Shown here: positions 55,449 to 64,000 of the stretch, piece after piece
Layout of the letters: each line of letters begins with the position of its first letter
How positions within the stretch are numbered: the stretch's first letter is position 1
Assembly: GCA_016618085.1 (NCBI GenBank)
Contig: JABLTG010000094.1
Span: 1 to 64,000, forward strand
Direction: 5' to 3'
DNA length: 64,000 nt
Source of the DNA: Neovahlkampfia damariscottae
Lineage: Eukaryota > Heterolobosea > Selenaionea > Neovahlkampfiida > Neovahlkampfiidae
The notes under the pieces: model-generated
The model's input: the letters and a program-made list of their open reading frames with translations, nothing else
Database searches by the model: none
What the model was told of the DNA's origin: nothing
Position numbers and translations under genes: made by a program

Positions 55449-56314
55449 TTATTTTCTTCTGTTGTTCAAATTTTTTTTCTTTGAATTTTTCTTATGGGAC
55501 AATTTTGAATAATTCAAAATTTTGTATGAAATTTCTCCGTCCTCTAAATCAAGTGTTTCCAATGGTATTTTTAAATAACTTGAAAGTAATATACCATCAT
55601 CTTCTGTATCAATTGTTTTACGAACAACAACGATTCTTTCATTATCTTTGGTTGTAAAACTCTCCGAAGCTAAAGAATAAAATTTACAAATGGAATGACA
55701 TAATTTTCTTTGAAATGAATCTTGAAATAAGATAGCTAATGGTTCATCTAATCCTGTATCTGCTAAAATCCAAGGAATCAAATCTCTTTCAAAAACTCCG
55801 ATGAATTTATTTCCAATTTCTCTGCGTAATTGAAGACGAGCATCTTTATCAATTTTAGCAAATTTTGAAGCAGGTGTTGATTTCTTCATTGTTTTTTCTT
55901 CATATTCATAATCTTCTAATTCATCCTTTCTGTATAATTTTAATAAATCATCGTGTAAAAGTAGCTCATCAAAAACTGATTGGTATTCATTGACAAACAA
56001 TGTTTTAAACTCTTCCAAGGTTATCATTTCATTCTTTTTCATGAAATCAGATGGATTTTCATATCCATTATTTTTCAAGTCGGTCATACTGATAGTTTTT
56101 CTTTCTTTAAAATTTTTTTAATTTTTTTTTTTTTTTTTTCACTTTTTTTCTTTTTTTGAATCGAAATTTGGTCATCAGAGCCAAAAGAGTCTCCTGTATG
56201 TTTTGTGTACATTTGGTCGTCTGAAGTTTGGAATTCCATTTGAACAAGTTCATCTTCATCAGTACTGAAGAAATCAGAACCATTATAACGAGGCATTTCA
56301 TTGTACATATCCAT
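55449..56314 (-). CDS. R3H-domain protein, R3HDM4-like
   Basis: Two exons (56143-56314, 55449-56104; 38-base intron) give 275 residues. The acidic N-terminus (FFSTDEDELVQMEF) runs into a Lys-rich stretch, then a helical region (LEEFKTLFVNEYQSVFDELL) like the R3H-associated domain. The C-terminal part has FQRKLCHSICKFYSLASESF and RIVVVRKT, the Arg-x3-His and fold pattern of R3H, which binds single-stranded nucleic acid. A basic tail (KKNSKKKNLNNRRK) may be a nuclear signal. The order resembles animal R3HDM4, whose role is unknown. The intron was placed where a donor at the Lys run and an acceptor before the second open frame keep phase. Confidence 0.62.
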
Positions 56315-56423
56315 TGTGTTTTGTTTTGTTGTGATGTTTTGTTCTCAGTTCTGAGATTGAAGAATCAAATTTATTGGTTGAATAATTTTAACGGGTAAAA
56401 TTTATTTTTAAAAATAAATTTTT

Positions 56424-57011
56424 TTAATCTTCTTCTTCTTCGTCAATGGATTCAAGAGAGTCAGCATGTTCTTCTAATTGTTGAGCTTTTAATTCCAAAG
56501 CTGCTGCTTCATCTAAAGTATTTCTTGCTCGAGTATAGGAATGTCTTGTATTTGTTGGACCACTGACTGCAGGGGCAACATTTGGTTGTAATGTAGTTTG
56601 ATCTGAGAAACGAGTTGATGTTCCAGCATTAGCAGTGACAGCAGCACATTCTGAAGAAACAGCATTGTCTAAAACTGTTTTAAGTGGAGTTCCAGCAGCT
56701 TTTTCTCTTTTGAAAAATTAAAAAAAAAAATCAAACGAAATGGCACTACAAGGACAGTTTGCTGTTTTTACGTTTTTTTCACAAAACAATCCTCTAAATT
56801 CCCCCATTGATGCGTGATAATCTCCAAGATCTACTTTACCTCCAGGACAATTTGCTTCACACCAATATTGAGGATCTGGTTCAGCTCTTTCAAAAAGACA
56901 TTGTACATTTGCTGTGAGGGTTGTAGCTACTACATTGTTTCTGACACAAGTTACTGGACTTGAAATCACAGAGTAAAATACCAAAAATAGAACAGAAAGG
57001 AAAAGCTTCAT
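56424..57011 (-). CDS. Small secreted Cys-rich protein, array member 1
   Basis: Two exons (56737-57011, 56424-56706; GTTTGA donor, 30-base intron) give 185 residues. Signal peptide FLSVLFLVFYSVISS, then a Cys module SPVTCVRNN, VQCLFERAEPD, YWCEANCPGGKVDL, GLFCEKNV, NCPCSAIS, with eight cysteines. The second exon codes a Thr/Ser/Pro-rich segment with one Cys (VSSECAAV) and ends in an amphipathic helix (EAAALELKAQQLEEHADSL). The intron separates the Cys module from the helical tail. Two full paralogs and one relic lie next to it, all on the same strand. I know of no family with this module. A secreted, self-associating coat or extracellular protein is a guess. Confidence 0.72.
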
Positions 57012-57032
57012 TTTTGGTTTTTGTTGGTTGAC

Positions 57033-57306
57033 TAATAGTTTTGTTTTGATTGGTTCTTTTTTGAAGATTTTTGTAGTTTTTGGAAATTAATTTTTCAAGA
57101 AAATTAACTTGTTCTTCTATTTGTTGAGTTTCTAATTCTAATATTTGCTTCTTTTTCCAATGACCTTTTCTTCTTTTTTTTTTTTTGTTTTTTTGATTCT
57201 GTGAGAAACATTTTGACCTGTCTGAATTTGAAGCCGCAGCTTCATATTCTTGTTCAACAGCAGAATTCAAAGCAGTTTTAAGATTGTTCGACTTTTTCTC
57301 TTAGAA
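57033..57306 (-). pseudogene. Relic of a fourth array member (second exon only)
   Basis: From an acceptor-like CTTTCTAAG the frame reads EKKSNNLKTALNSAVEQEYE and then a Lys-rich stretch and a helix ILELETQQIEEQVNFLEKL, matching the second exon of the neighbours (KNALNSAVSREC, LELKAQQLEE). No first exon with the signal peptide and Cys module lies upstream, and the Cys of the SSEC motif is lost. It runs on towards the promoter of array member 1. It looks like a truncated duplicate of a host gene. Confidence 0.5.
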
Positions 57307-57447
57307 AGTTAAAACTAATACAGAATTGTAAGGGAAATAATCCAATGTGATTGGTGTAATAATTTTAGAACTTTTTGACAGAAAGGGCATTGAAATTAGC
57401 GCTTTTAGAAAGAAGAAAATATCTACTTGATACTGAGGTGCAAACAT

Positions 57448-58133
57448 TTATTCTTCAATTGAAGATTCAAGAGCTTCAGCAGCTTCTTCTAATTGTTGTG
57501 CTTTTAATTCCAACGCATTTGCTTCTTCATCAAGAGTTAAAGTAACACTAGCTCCTTTTCTTCCAAATTTTCTTGTAATTCTTTTGAAAATTGTTTTTTT
57601 TGTTTTTTTTGCTGACTTAAATTTAGGAGCAGCAAATTTTACACCTGATTGAGATGAAAATGAAGGGTCTTGTTTGACATCAGGTGGTCCTGAATTTGCT
57701 GGAGATGGTGCTGGATTTCCTGAAGATGAACTACCTGAATTTGAAGCAATAGCTGAACATTCTCTTGAAACAGCTGAATTTAAAGCATTTTTAACTTGTG
57801 GATCAGCTTTATCCCTGAAAAAACGAGAATTAAAAATGTGAAAAAATCAAACATGATTGCAGAACATGGACAATTTGCTCCATGGACGTTCTTTTCACAA
57901 AATAAACCTGTGAATTCAGATCTCAATTTTGTTTTATCTTGAAGATCAACGAATCCTCCAGGACAGTTTGCTTCACACCAGTATTGAAGATCTGGTTCAC
58001 TTTCTGTTCCTCCAAAAAGGCATTGTACGTTAGCATCAAGTGTTGCAGCAGCAACATCATTTCTTACACAAGTGACAGGACTTGAAATGGCAGCATAAAA
58101 AACCAAAAATAAAACAGCAACTAATACCTTCAT
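57448..58133 (-). CDS. Small secreted Cys-rich protein, array member 2
   Basis: Two exons (57853-58133, 57448-57814; GTTTGA donor) give 215 residues. Signal peptide VLVAVLFLVFYAAISS, then SPVTCVRND, VQCLFGGTES, YWCEANCPGGFVDL, GLFCEKNV, NCPCSAIM: the same eight cysteines as its neighbours. The tail is longer than in member 1: a Ser/Pro/Gly-rich linker, a basic stretch (KSAKKTKKTIFKRITRKF) and the shared helix (EANALELKAQQLEEAAEAL). The start is the ATG after a TTGGC/ATTGG upstream region. The basic stretch, placed before the acidic helix, is absent from member 1 and could drive binding to an acidic surface. Confidence 0.72.
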
Positions 58134-58290
58134 TGTTTCGGTTGATTTGACAAACTTAGATTTGATTGGCTGTTCAGAGATAATTATTTGATTTTTATTG
58201 AACGAAAAATGGGATGTTTGGTCGCGGCAAAGTAATAAAAATACGAAACTGGTTTTTTTGAATGGTATTTTTGAATACAAAAAAGGAAAT

Positions 58291-59032
58291 TTATTCTACT
58301 TCTTCAATTGATTCAAGAGCTTCAGCATGTTCTTCTAATTGTTGTGCTTCTAATTCTAACGCATTTGCTTCTTCTTCAAGAGTTGAAGTAGCACTAGCTC
58401 CTTTTCTACCGAATTTTTTGAACAATCTTGAAACTTTTTTTGTTTTTTTTGTTTTTTTTTTTGTTCTGGATTTTTTTGAAACAAATGTTGATTTTGGTTT
58501 TGATACTGGAGTATTTGCTGGAACATTTGCTGGAGCAAATGCTGGACCATTTGATGGACTATTTGTTGGACCTTTTGTTGGAGCGATTGAACCGCCACTT
58601 GGTGAAGGATTTCCAGTTTGTTCTCCACTTCCTGAGTTTCCAGCATTTGCATTGATAGCAGCACATTCTGAAGAGATTGCATTATTTAATACTGTTTTGA
58701 CAGATCCTTCAGTTTTAGCTCTAGAAAATTAGAAATTTGATGAAAAGTATTTACAAAATTCCTGAACATGGACAATTTGTTGTTTTTACGTTTTTTTTGC
58801 AATACAAATCTTTGAATTCATTCATTGATTGTTGATAATCTTGAAGGTCAACGAATCCTCCAGGACAATTTGCTTCACACCAGTATTGAGGATCTACTAT
58901 GTTCTCTGAGAAGAGGCATTGGACACTTGCTCCAAGTGTTGTAGCTACAACATCATTTCTGACACAAGTTACTGGACTTGAAATAGCAGCGCAGAATACT
59001 AAAAATAATACACCTAACGAGAGTACTTTCAT
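58291..59032 (-). CDS. Small secreted Cys-rich protein, array member 3
   Basis: Two exons (58755-59032, 58291-58720; ordinary GTAAAT donor) give 235 residues. Signal peptide SLGVLFLVFCAAISS, then SPVTCVRND, VQCLFSEN, YWCEANCPGGFVDL, DLYCKKNV, NCPCSGIL. The linker is Pro/Ala/Asn-rich with short PANVPANTP-like units, followed by a Lys/Arg-rich stretch and the shared helix (EEEANALELEAQQLEEHAEA). It is the longest of the three, because of the linker repeats. The long antisense ORF here (Ala/Phe-rich) is a shadow. ATTGG is about 30 bases upstream of the start. Confidence 0.72.
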
Positions 59033-59105
59033 CTTTGAAAAAGTGGTTTTGTTTTGATTGGTCAATTCCATGGGATATTTATTTTGACCCAAAGATGAAA
59101 ATATT

Positions 59106-59408
59106 CTAATACCGCATTGATTCACCAGTAGCAGTTGGTTTGACGAATTTAAATCTCCAACTTTCTTTTTCCTTCGAAATTTGGGTTCTAATCCCCATGG
59201 ATGAATGAAAAACCTCTTTCCTAGTTGTTTTTTCGTTAAACAATCTTATTTCTTCAATTTTGAGAGGAAACTTCAATTTGAAATTAAGTAAAAATTTTTT
59301 AACAGAATTGTTTTTTTCAGTTGAATGTAATTCAGATGTTTCATTGGTCAATTGTACTTGAAGGTTCGAAAATGAGTGCACCACTTTTGTCTGAAAATTA
59401 TCACTCAT
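59106..59408 (-). CDS. Possible gene overlapping the next gene head-on
   Basis: An ORF of about 100 codons from ATG at 59406-59408 to TAG reads as ordinary protein (FLLNFKLKFPLKIEEIRLF, KEKESWRFKFVKPTATGES) with a beta-like pattern. It overlaps, on the opposite strand, the first 37 bases of the small membrane-protein gene, and lies 74 bases upstream of array member 3. No family recognised. It may be a real short gene, the last exon of one, or chance. Confidence 0.3.
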   Translation of the reverse strand: MSDNFQTKVVHSFSNLQVQLTNETSELHSTEKNNSVKKFLLNFKLKFPLKIEEIRLFNEKTTRKEVFHSSMGIRTQISKEKESWRFKFVKPTATGESMRY

Positions 59409-59771
59409 ACCACAACCAACCTCAGAATCCTGAATATACAAATTATCAGTCAACATTTTCACCAATACCACAACAAGCCAGAACAATAGTATATCATGTA
59501 TACCATCCTTCTCATGTTCAACAAGATGATTGTGGAATTTCTTTTTTAATGTTTGAACTTTTAAACACTAATTTTTATCAGTTTCTTTTTGGGGTTTTTA
59601 TGTCCTTGTCTTTGGCTTGTAAATTTTAGATACTTAAAATCACCTAATGTTTCAACAAGAATAATTTCTTATTTGTCAACATGTTTCTTGTGCAGTTGTT
59701 GCTGTCTTTATATAACTTGGATGATTTCAGTTGGTGTTTCAATGAGTTTTGTGAAAGTTAAAACCAATTAA
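59372..59771 (+). CDS. Small Gln/Pro-rich membrane protein
   Basis: Two exons (59372-59550, 59582-59771; GTTTGA donor, 31-base intron) give 122 residues. The N-terminal 50 residues are Tyr/His/Gln/Pro-rich and cytosolic. Then comes a Cys/Trp-rich helix (FFLGFLCPCLWLVNF), RYLKSPNVSTR, and a second helix with four clustered cysteines (TCFLCSCCCLYITWMI). This layout resembles small PLAC8- or L18a-like proteins with FxPCxWxxN motifs found in many protists. Function unknown; the Cys clusters could be palmitoylated. ATTGG at 59344 lies about 25 bases upstream. Confidence 0.6.
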
Positions 59772-59852
59772 ATTTGTATTATTGAAATCAACTTTTTTTC
59801 TTTTTTTTGATACAACCAATCATCCTTATTCTTACTTTTTGGTTGACGAAAC

Positions 59853-61286
59853 ATGTCGGAAACCGATAATTACCAAGTACAATGTCTTGGGTTAAGTAAA
59901 AAAACGATAGATCATATTATAGGTCAAATGAGAAATCCACAAAATGGTTTAGTGTTAAAAAATAGAGTTTATCGTTTTAAAACTTATGAAAGATGTTTTT
60001 TGGCATCAGAAGCCATAGACTGGTTAAGAGACAACTTTTTATTTACCAAAGAAGATTCAATTAAACTTTTAAAATACATCCAAGAGATGGATGTGTTTGA
60101 ACATGTCACAGGAGTATGGCTAAAAATTTTGAAGTCCTAATTGTTTTTTTCGAAGGCTCATCAATTTAAAGAAGGATATCTATTTTTTCAATTTATATAC
60201 CCGAAAAAAGTGGTTGTTTTAGGTGGTGGAATTGGTGGAATCATGGTAGCAAAATCATTAGAGAAGTTGTTCAAAGTTACTTTGATTGATAAAAAAGAAT
60301 TTTTTGAGTATACACCAGGTCGTATAAACTCCATTTTAAAACCAATATATTTGGAGAATGTCAAAAAAGAATACAAAAAATTTTTGAATTCGACATTTGT
60401 TCAAGGAGAAATTTCACAAGTTACTGAACAACACGTCATTGTGAAAAATAATGGAAATGAAATTTCTTTAGATTTTGATTATTTAGTCATTTCAACAGGA
60501 TGTACATATAATGAACTGTATAAAGATCTGAAATTCGATCGTGTTATTGATATCAAAAAAAACTTAGGATATTCCAAAATGATTGAATCAAGTGAAATTG
60601 CCATCTTAGGAGGGGGACCAGCAGGTATTGAAATTGCAACTTTACTGGCGGAGGCATATCCTTACAAGAAAATTTATATAATTTCCCGAAATGTTCTACT
60701 AAAAAAATTTGAGAAGGCGAATGAGATTTTGGTTGATTATTTTTCCAAAAATTTTAAAAACTTGAAATTCATCAAATTAAATGTTGTAGATATACATCAA
60801 CAGGATGAGACGGTGTATTTGCAAGGTGAACACAAAGACAATATATTTAAATTTGATTTGGTTTATCTTGCAACTGGATTCACAGCAACAACAGATTTTT
60901 TAAAACCTTATTTAGGAGATTATTTGAATAAGTTTGGTCATTGCAAAATTAATCAATATTTTCAATTGACTAAAAAACGTGATGGTCAACTAAATTCAAT
61001 TCTAAAGAACATATTTGCCATTGGAGATGTGTGTGCAATAAAAGAGGATTTATTGGCATCAAATACCATCAAACATGCAAAATTTGCGATTGAAAATATT
61101 AAAACACTAGAATCGGAATGTAGATTTAGAACTTACACACCAAGACAATCAGAAATGATCATAGCATTAGGTTCCGAAAGTTCATTCGTGATTCAAAATG
61201 GAATATCTCAAGTTTCCGGAAAAATGGATCTAAAAAAAAAACAGATTCAAGAAGTGAATATGATGAATTTCCTTAAACCAAACTAA
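59853..61286 (+). CDS. DEP domain fused to FSP1/AIFM2-like FAD oxidoreductase
   Basis: Two exons (59853-60113, 60156-61286; 42-base intron, branch CCTAAT) give 463 residues. The splice joins the last DEP strand exactly: DVFEHVTG then AHQFKEGYLFFQFIYP. Residues about 25-105 are the DEP domain (NRVYRFKTYERCFLASEAID). From residue 106 a two-Rossmann oxidoreductase follows: VVVLGGGIGGIMVAKSLEK (FAD), VISTGC, AILGGGPAGIEIATLLAE (NAD(P)H), YLATGFT, IFAIGDVCA. FSP1 reduces ubiquinone at membranes to stop lipid peroxidation and is normally anchored by myristate. Here a DEP domain could supply the membrane contact. No mitochondrial presequence is visible. Confidence 0.82.
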
Positions 61287-61294
61287 ATTTTTTC

Positions 61295-61916
61295 TTATTT
61301 ATTGAATCCTTGAGCTTCCATCATTTTTTTCATCATTTCTTCTTTTTGTAATTCTTCACTTGTAGGAAGACCCATTTGTTTCTGTCTTTGATCAAACATC
61401 ATTTTTTCAACTTGTGCTCTTGTTTGAGGATCTAAATCATTCAAATTTGATGTTGCTTCAGGTTGTATTTTGGTTGTATCAATTTCAGCTTCACCTTCCA
61501 ACAAGTGAGACCACCATTTATTTTTTTTTGTTTTTTGTAAGTAAATAATCAAATATTTCTTGTCCTCTGAAAAATAATTAAAAAAATAAAAAGAAAAACC
61601 AATTTGCCAAATTGTATCATTTGGTTGAATGGATTGTGATAAATTTCCTTCGACAAAAGGTTCTTTTCCTATTAATCCAGCTTTTAATGTTGTTGATGTA
61701 TTGGAATAATTGATATTTTTTCCTCTTTTTCATCATTTTTTTTTTAATTTTCATTTTTTTTCGTTTACCTTGTTCCAAATGGTATTTCTATTGTTACTGT
61801 AACATCTGTTAATGATTGAGTCCATTTATATTTATCTGTTGAACTACCATGTTCTTTTGCTGTGATTTTTATTTTTGTTTTTTTTTCTTACAAGGTTCAA
61901 GTTTTTGTTCAGACAT
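61295..61916 (-). CDS. NudC-like dynein/Hsp90 co-chaperone
   Basis: Four exons (61892-61916, 61769-61859, 61600-61724, 61295-61566) give 170 residues. The CS domain reads YKWTQSLTDVTVTIEIPFGT, GLIGKEPFVEG, WQIEDKKYLIIYLQK. The NudC-specific C-terminus is almost unchanged from animals: WWSHLLEGEAEIDTTKIQPE, MMFDQRQKQMGLPTS. NudC proteins steady the LIS1/dynein machinery and act with Hsp90. It is shorter than full NudC, lacking the N-terminal coiled region. The ATG is separated by an early 32-base intron after only 25 coding bases. Confidence 0.9.
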
Positions 61917-62126
61917 TTCCAGCGAAAAATGATTGGTGAATTTCACTTAGAAAGGATCAATAGATCAGTTCTTATCAGTTTACTTACTTCTGTTGGAATT
62001 TTGGAAATAAGCAAAAATCTTATCTCACACTATTCCAAAGCCTCGAATTTTCACAGTTTCATTTTTTTGAAACAAGAATTCGTATGAATTGAATTAAACA
62101 GTAAAAATTTATATATATAAATTGGT

Positions 62127-63147
62127 TCAGATTTCAACAGATTCTTCTTCCTTATTTTGATTTTCATATTTTTCTTTGATGAAAAATGCGACATCTATTA
62201 TTTTTCGTATGACCAAATCACCTATTGCAACAATTGTGGAGCAAGCAACAATAAATGCATTCACCCAAGCAGAGGTAAAAACAATTGAATTTCCTGAACT
62301 CTGTTTTACAGCAATTGCAACAACACCCCAACAAATTATGAAAGAAAAGAAAACATCTCGTCTCCAAACTAATGCCAACAATGCAGGTAATGTAGTGAAT
62401 GCAATAATCAAAGCAGTGAATTGTGCTTCATTCAAAATATTGAAAGGATCTTTTAATCCAGCAATGAACCAATTAGCAAAAGTTGCGACTGTCAGCCAAC
62501 CAAAATACAAACTGAAAGTTGGTTGAACAATATACAATTCCCACCATGATACAGTGGCATTTTCATCAACTTTCCTGTTTCTGAATGATTTTGAGAATCC
62601 TGTGTCAATTCTGAAATAAATGATAAACAAAACAACCCACATTGAAAATATCACAAAAAATGAAAGCAAAATGGCTCTATTTGCAAAAACTATAACCCAC
62701 ATCATATTCAAAACATTCAGAATAGGATAAAAAATTCCTATTTTCCCAAAAAGAATTGAATTGTATTTTCCTGTGAAAATGAATGGAATTTGAGTTGCTA
62801 TGAAAAGTCCATTGTAAAAGTAAATCACACTCCAAATTGAAAATGCATAACCTAAAAAAATATGAGTCAAAAAAAAAAATTGGTGATTACCTGCAGGAGT
62901 GAATAAATTTGGATAAGAATCTGAAACTTCATTTTGACGACTTCCTAAAACATTTGTGGTACTGGAAAGTATATTTATGATAAATGTAATGGCAAAAGTG
63001 ATTAAACTTAAAATTGGTATGACTCTATGAAACAGTGAGTTTATAGTGTTCAAACCTTGGAGAGATCTTTTTGTATAAATCAAAGATCTTGATCATGAAG
63101 TTAGTCGATTTATCCTCTTGTAAGTTCATTAAGTTTGTGTTTTCCAT
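62127..63147 (-). CDS. TspO/MBR-related membrane protein
   Basis: Three exons (63056-63147, 62891-63024, 62127-62851) give 316 residues. The signature is restored by the second splice: LFTPAGYAFSIWSVIYF. NEVSDSYPN comes before it. Eight or nine helices follow (VVLFIIYFRIDTGF, LYFGWLTVATFANWF, LIIAFTTLPALLALVW, FFSFIICWGVVAIAV). TspO-related proteins of this longer kind occur in bacteria and protists; the short TspO binds tetrapyrroles and sterols in outer mitochondrial membranes. The role of the long type is unknown. The second intron (39 bases) has no in-frame stop. The N-terminal 30 residues are cytosolic and lack a presequence. Confidence 0.72.
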
Positions 63148-63340
63148 GTTTTATTTTCTGAAATTTTCTTTTTCCCGATCGGAATAAATAAAACCCAAAG
63201 CGGAGTTTTTTTTCATTATTTCGGAGAAATGAAAAAAATTCCATTGGATATATGGAATGATTGGACAAAGAGGAAAATAAAGGAATATATCAGAGGAAGA
63301 AATTTGTTTTTGAAAATGAAGTACGAATACAGTTTCATTT

Positions 63341-64000
63341 TTATTTGTTTAGAAGTTCCTTTGTATATTGAACTCCATACTTGTCCATTAATGTCATTGC
63401 ATCTTCATATCCATTTTCCATTAATTTGTTCAAAATATTCTTTGCTCTTTTTTCATCTTTTTCAATACCAATGCCTTCAGACAAACATTTTACTGCTAAA
63501 GGAATTGCTTCTTCAAATCCTGTTTCAGCAGCTGCAATCAAATAATTGGCTGATTTTTTTTCATCTTTTTCAACATATTCACCATAAAAATGTGCTTGTC
63601 CCATGTGGAATTGAGCTTCTGGTATTTCATGTTCTGCAGCAATTTCCAAATGATACATCAATTTTTCAGCATCACTTTTTTCGGAAAAGTAATATTTTCC
63701 AATGTACACATGGCTCAAAAAATGTCCTTCTTCTGTTGCTTTTTTTAAATATTTCATTCCTTCATCGAAATTTTTTTCAGTTCCATGTCCATTCAAATAA
63801 CAAAGTCCAACATCACACAATGATTCTGGAATTGGAACTTCTGACTTTGAAGCTCTTAGATAACATTCAAAAGCCTTTTTGTAATTCACGGAAACTCCAG
63901 AACCTTGAGAATAACAAAATCCAAGATGATGAATTCCTCTTGGAATATCTTGATTCGCTGACATTTGAAAATATTCAAATGCTTTTTCTTCATCTTTTGG
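63341..64000 (-). CDS. Sel1-repeat protein, C-terminal part (cut by window edge)
   Basis: The minus-strand frame is open to the right edge; about 219 residues are visible, ending in TAA at 63341. They form Sel1-like repeats: GIHHLGFCYSQGSGV, SLCDVGLCYLNGHGTEKN, SHVYIGKYYF, AQFHMGQAHFYGEYVEKDEK, AIPLAVKCLSEGIGIEKD. Such solenoids are protein-binding scaffolds. The first visible residues (DEEKAFEYFQMSANQ) show that repeats continue outside. The other Sel1 gene in the window (20.1-21.3 kb) has B-boxes; whether this one does cannot be seen. The gap before it (63148-63340) shows nothing. Confidence 0.8.
   Translation of the reverse strand, partial: PKDEEKAFEYFQMSANQDIPRGIHHLGFCYSQGSGVSVNYKKAFECYLRASKSEVPIPESLCDVGLCYLNGHGTEKNFDEGMKYLKKATEEGHFLSHVYIGKYYFSEKSDAEKLMYHLEIAAEHEIPEAQFHMGQAHFYGEYVEKDEKKSANYLIAAAETGFEEAIPLAVKCLSEGIGIEKDEKRAKNILNKLMENGYEDAMTLMDKYGVQYTKELLNK

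Noticed and set aside
58262-58732. Plus-strand ORF of 156 codons rich in Ala, Phe and Gly
   Set aside because: It is the antisense of exon 2 of secreted array member 3, whose splice, paralogs and signal peptide are convincing.
61929-62087. Plus-strand ORF starting MIGEFHLERINRS between NudC and the TspO-like gene
   Set aside because: Its ATG is part of the ATTGG box that serves NudC; no family, no splice evidence.
63230-63340. Plus-strand reading MKKIPLDIWNDWTKRK before the Sel1 gene end
   Set aside because: It runs straight into the antisense of the Sel1 repeats, so the open frame is not independent.
1-64000. CRISPR arrays, bacterial operons or prophage
   Set aside because: Spliceosomal introns throughout, no spaced direct repeats, no ribosome-binding-site pattern; this is eukaryotic nuclear DNA.
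1-64000. tRNA or rRNA genes
   Set aside because: I looked for the GGTTCGA-type T-loop and conserved rRNA blocks; the few GTTCGAA matches lie in coding or promoter sequence without a cloverleaf.

Overview
The window is nuclear DNA of a single-celled eukaryote. It is very AT-rich by eye and gene-dense on both strands, and it uses the standard code (TAA, TAG and TGA all end recognisable genes). Introns are very short, mostly 29 to 47 bases, GT-AG, often with a CTAA-like branch motif and a T-rich tail. I rebuilt most genes by splicing such introns by eye and checked that the joined exons are a multiple of three; one gene (the Cwh43-like one) fails that check. Gene content fits a free-living heterotrophic protist with ordinary mitochondria: metaxin, a twin CX9C protein, VPS45, ATG13, NOP4/RBM28, LUC7, NudC, SMC6, a 7TM-RGS receptor, a SLOB/PXK-type pseudokinase, B-box/Sel1 proteins and an Inturned-like ciliary longin protein. 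An amoeboflagellate such as a heterolobosean is possible, but I cannot place the species.

Layout. 0-5 kb: the end of a Fanzor/TnpB element, a Gln/His-rich unknown gene, a 7TM-RGS receptor (minus) and, divergent from it, a heliorhodopsin (plus). 5-17 kb: a DOPA-dioxygenase-like gene, a putative nuclear regulator, an unknown acidic protein, a JAMM-like protein, SMC6, a PAP2-like membrane protein, a Cwh43-like membrane nuclease/phosphatase and an Inturned-like protein. 17-30 kb: a 7TM protein, a CX9C protein, an odd Ras-like GTPase, a B-box/Sel1 protein, a secreted metallophosphoesterase, ATG13, a 5'-nucleotidase, a protein with the Cdt1 C-terminal domain, a GCNA/SprT-like protease and a cytochrome P450. 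30-43 kb: a coiled-coil protein, two tandem paralogous membrane proteins of unknown family, a 971-residue OB-fold/zinc protein (SPIDR-like?), a DEP-pseudokinase, VPS45 and a mitochondrial HTH protein. 43-56 kb: phosphoglycerate dehydrogenase, NOP4/RBM28, an eight-exon membrane protein with an 8-base microexon, a CCR4-like nuclease, LUC7, a Cys-rich 7TM receptor, a DUSP-CUE phosphatase, metaxin, a Rab and an R3H protein. 56-64 kb: a tandem array of three small secreted Cys-rich proteins plus one relic, a small membrane protein, a DEP-FSP1 fusion, NudC, a TspO-related protein and the end of a Sel1 protein.

The main general signal is a CCAAT/ATTGG pentamer just upstream of most start codons, sometimes only 3 or 4 bases away, and shared in short gaps between divergent genes. 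The most unusual single loci are the heliorhodopsin, the tandem secreted Cys-rich family, the DEP-FSP1 fusion, the paralogous two-TM pair and the Fanzor end. Splice models, starts and family names rest on reading alone; no database search was possible.
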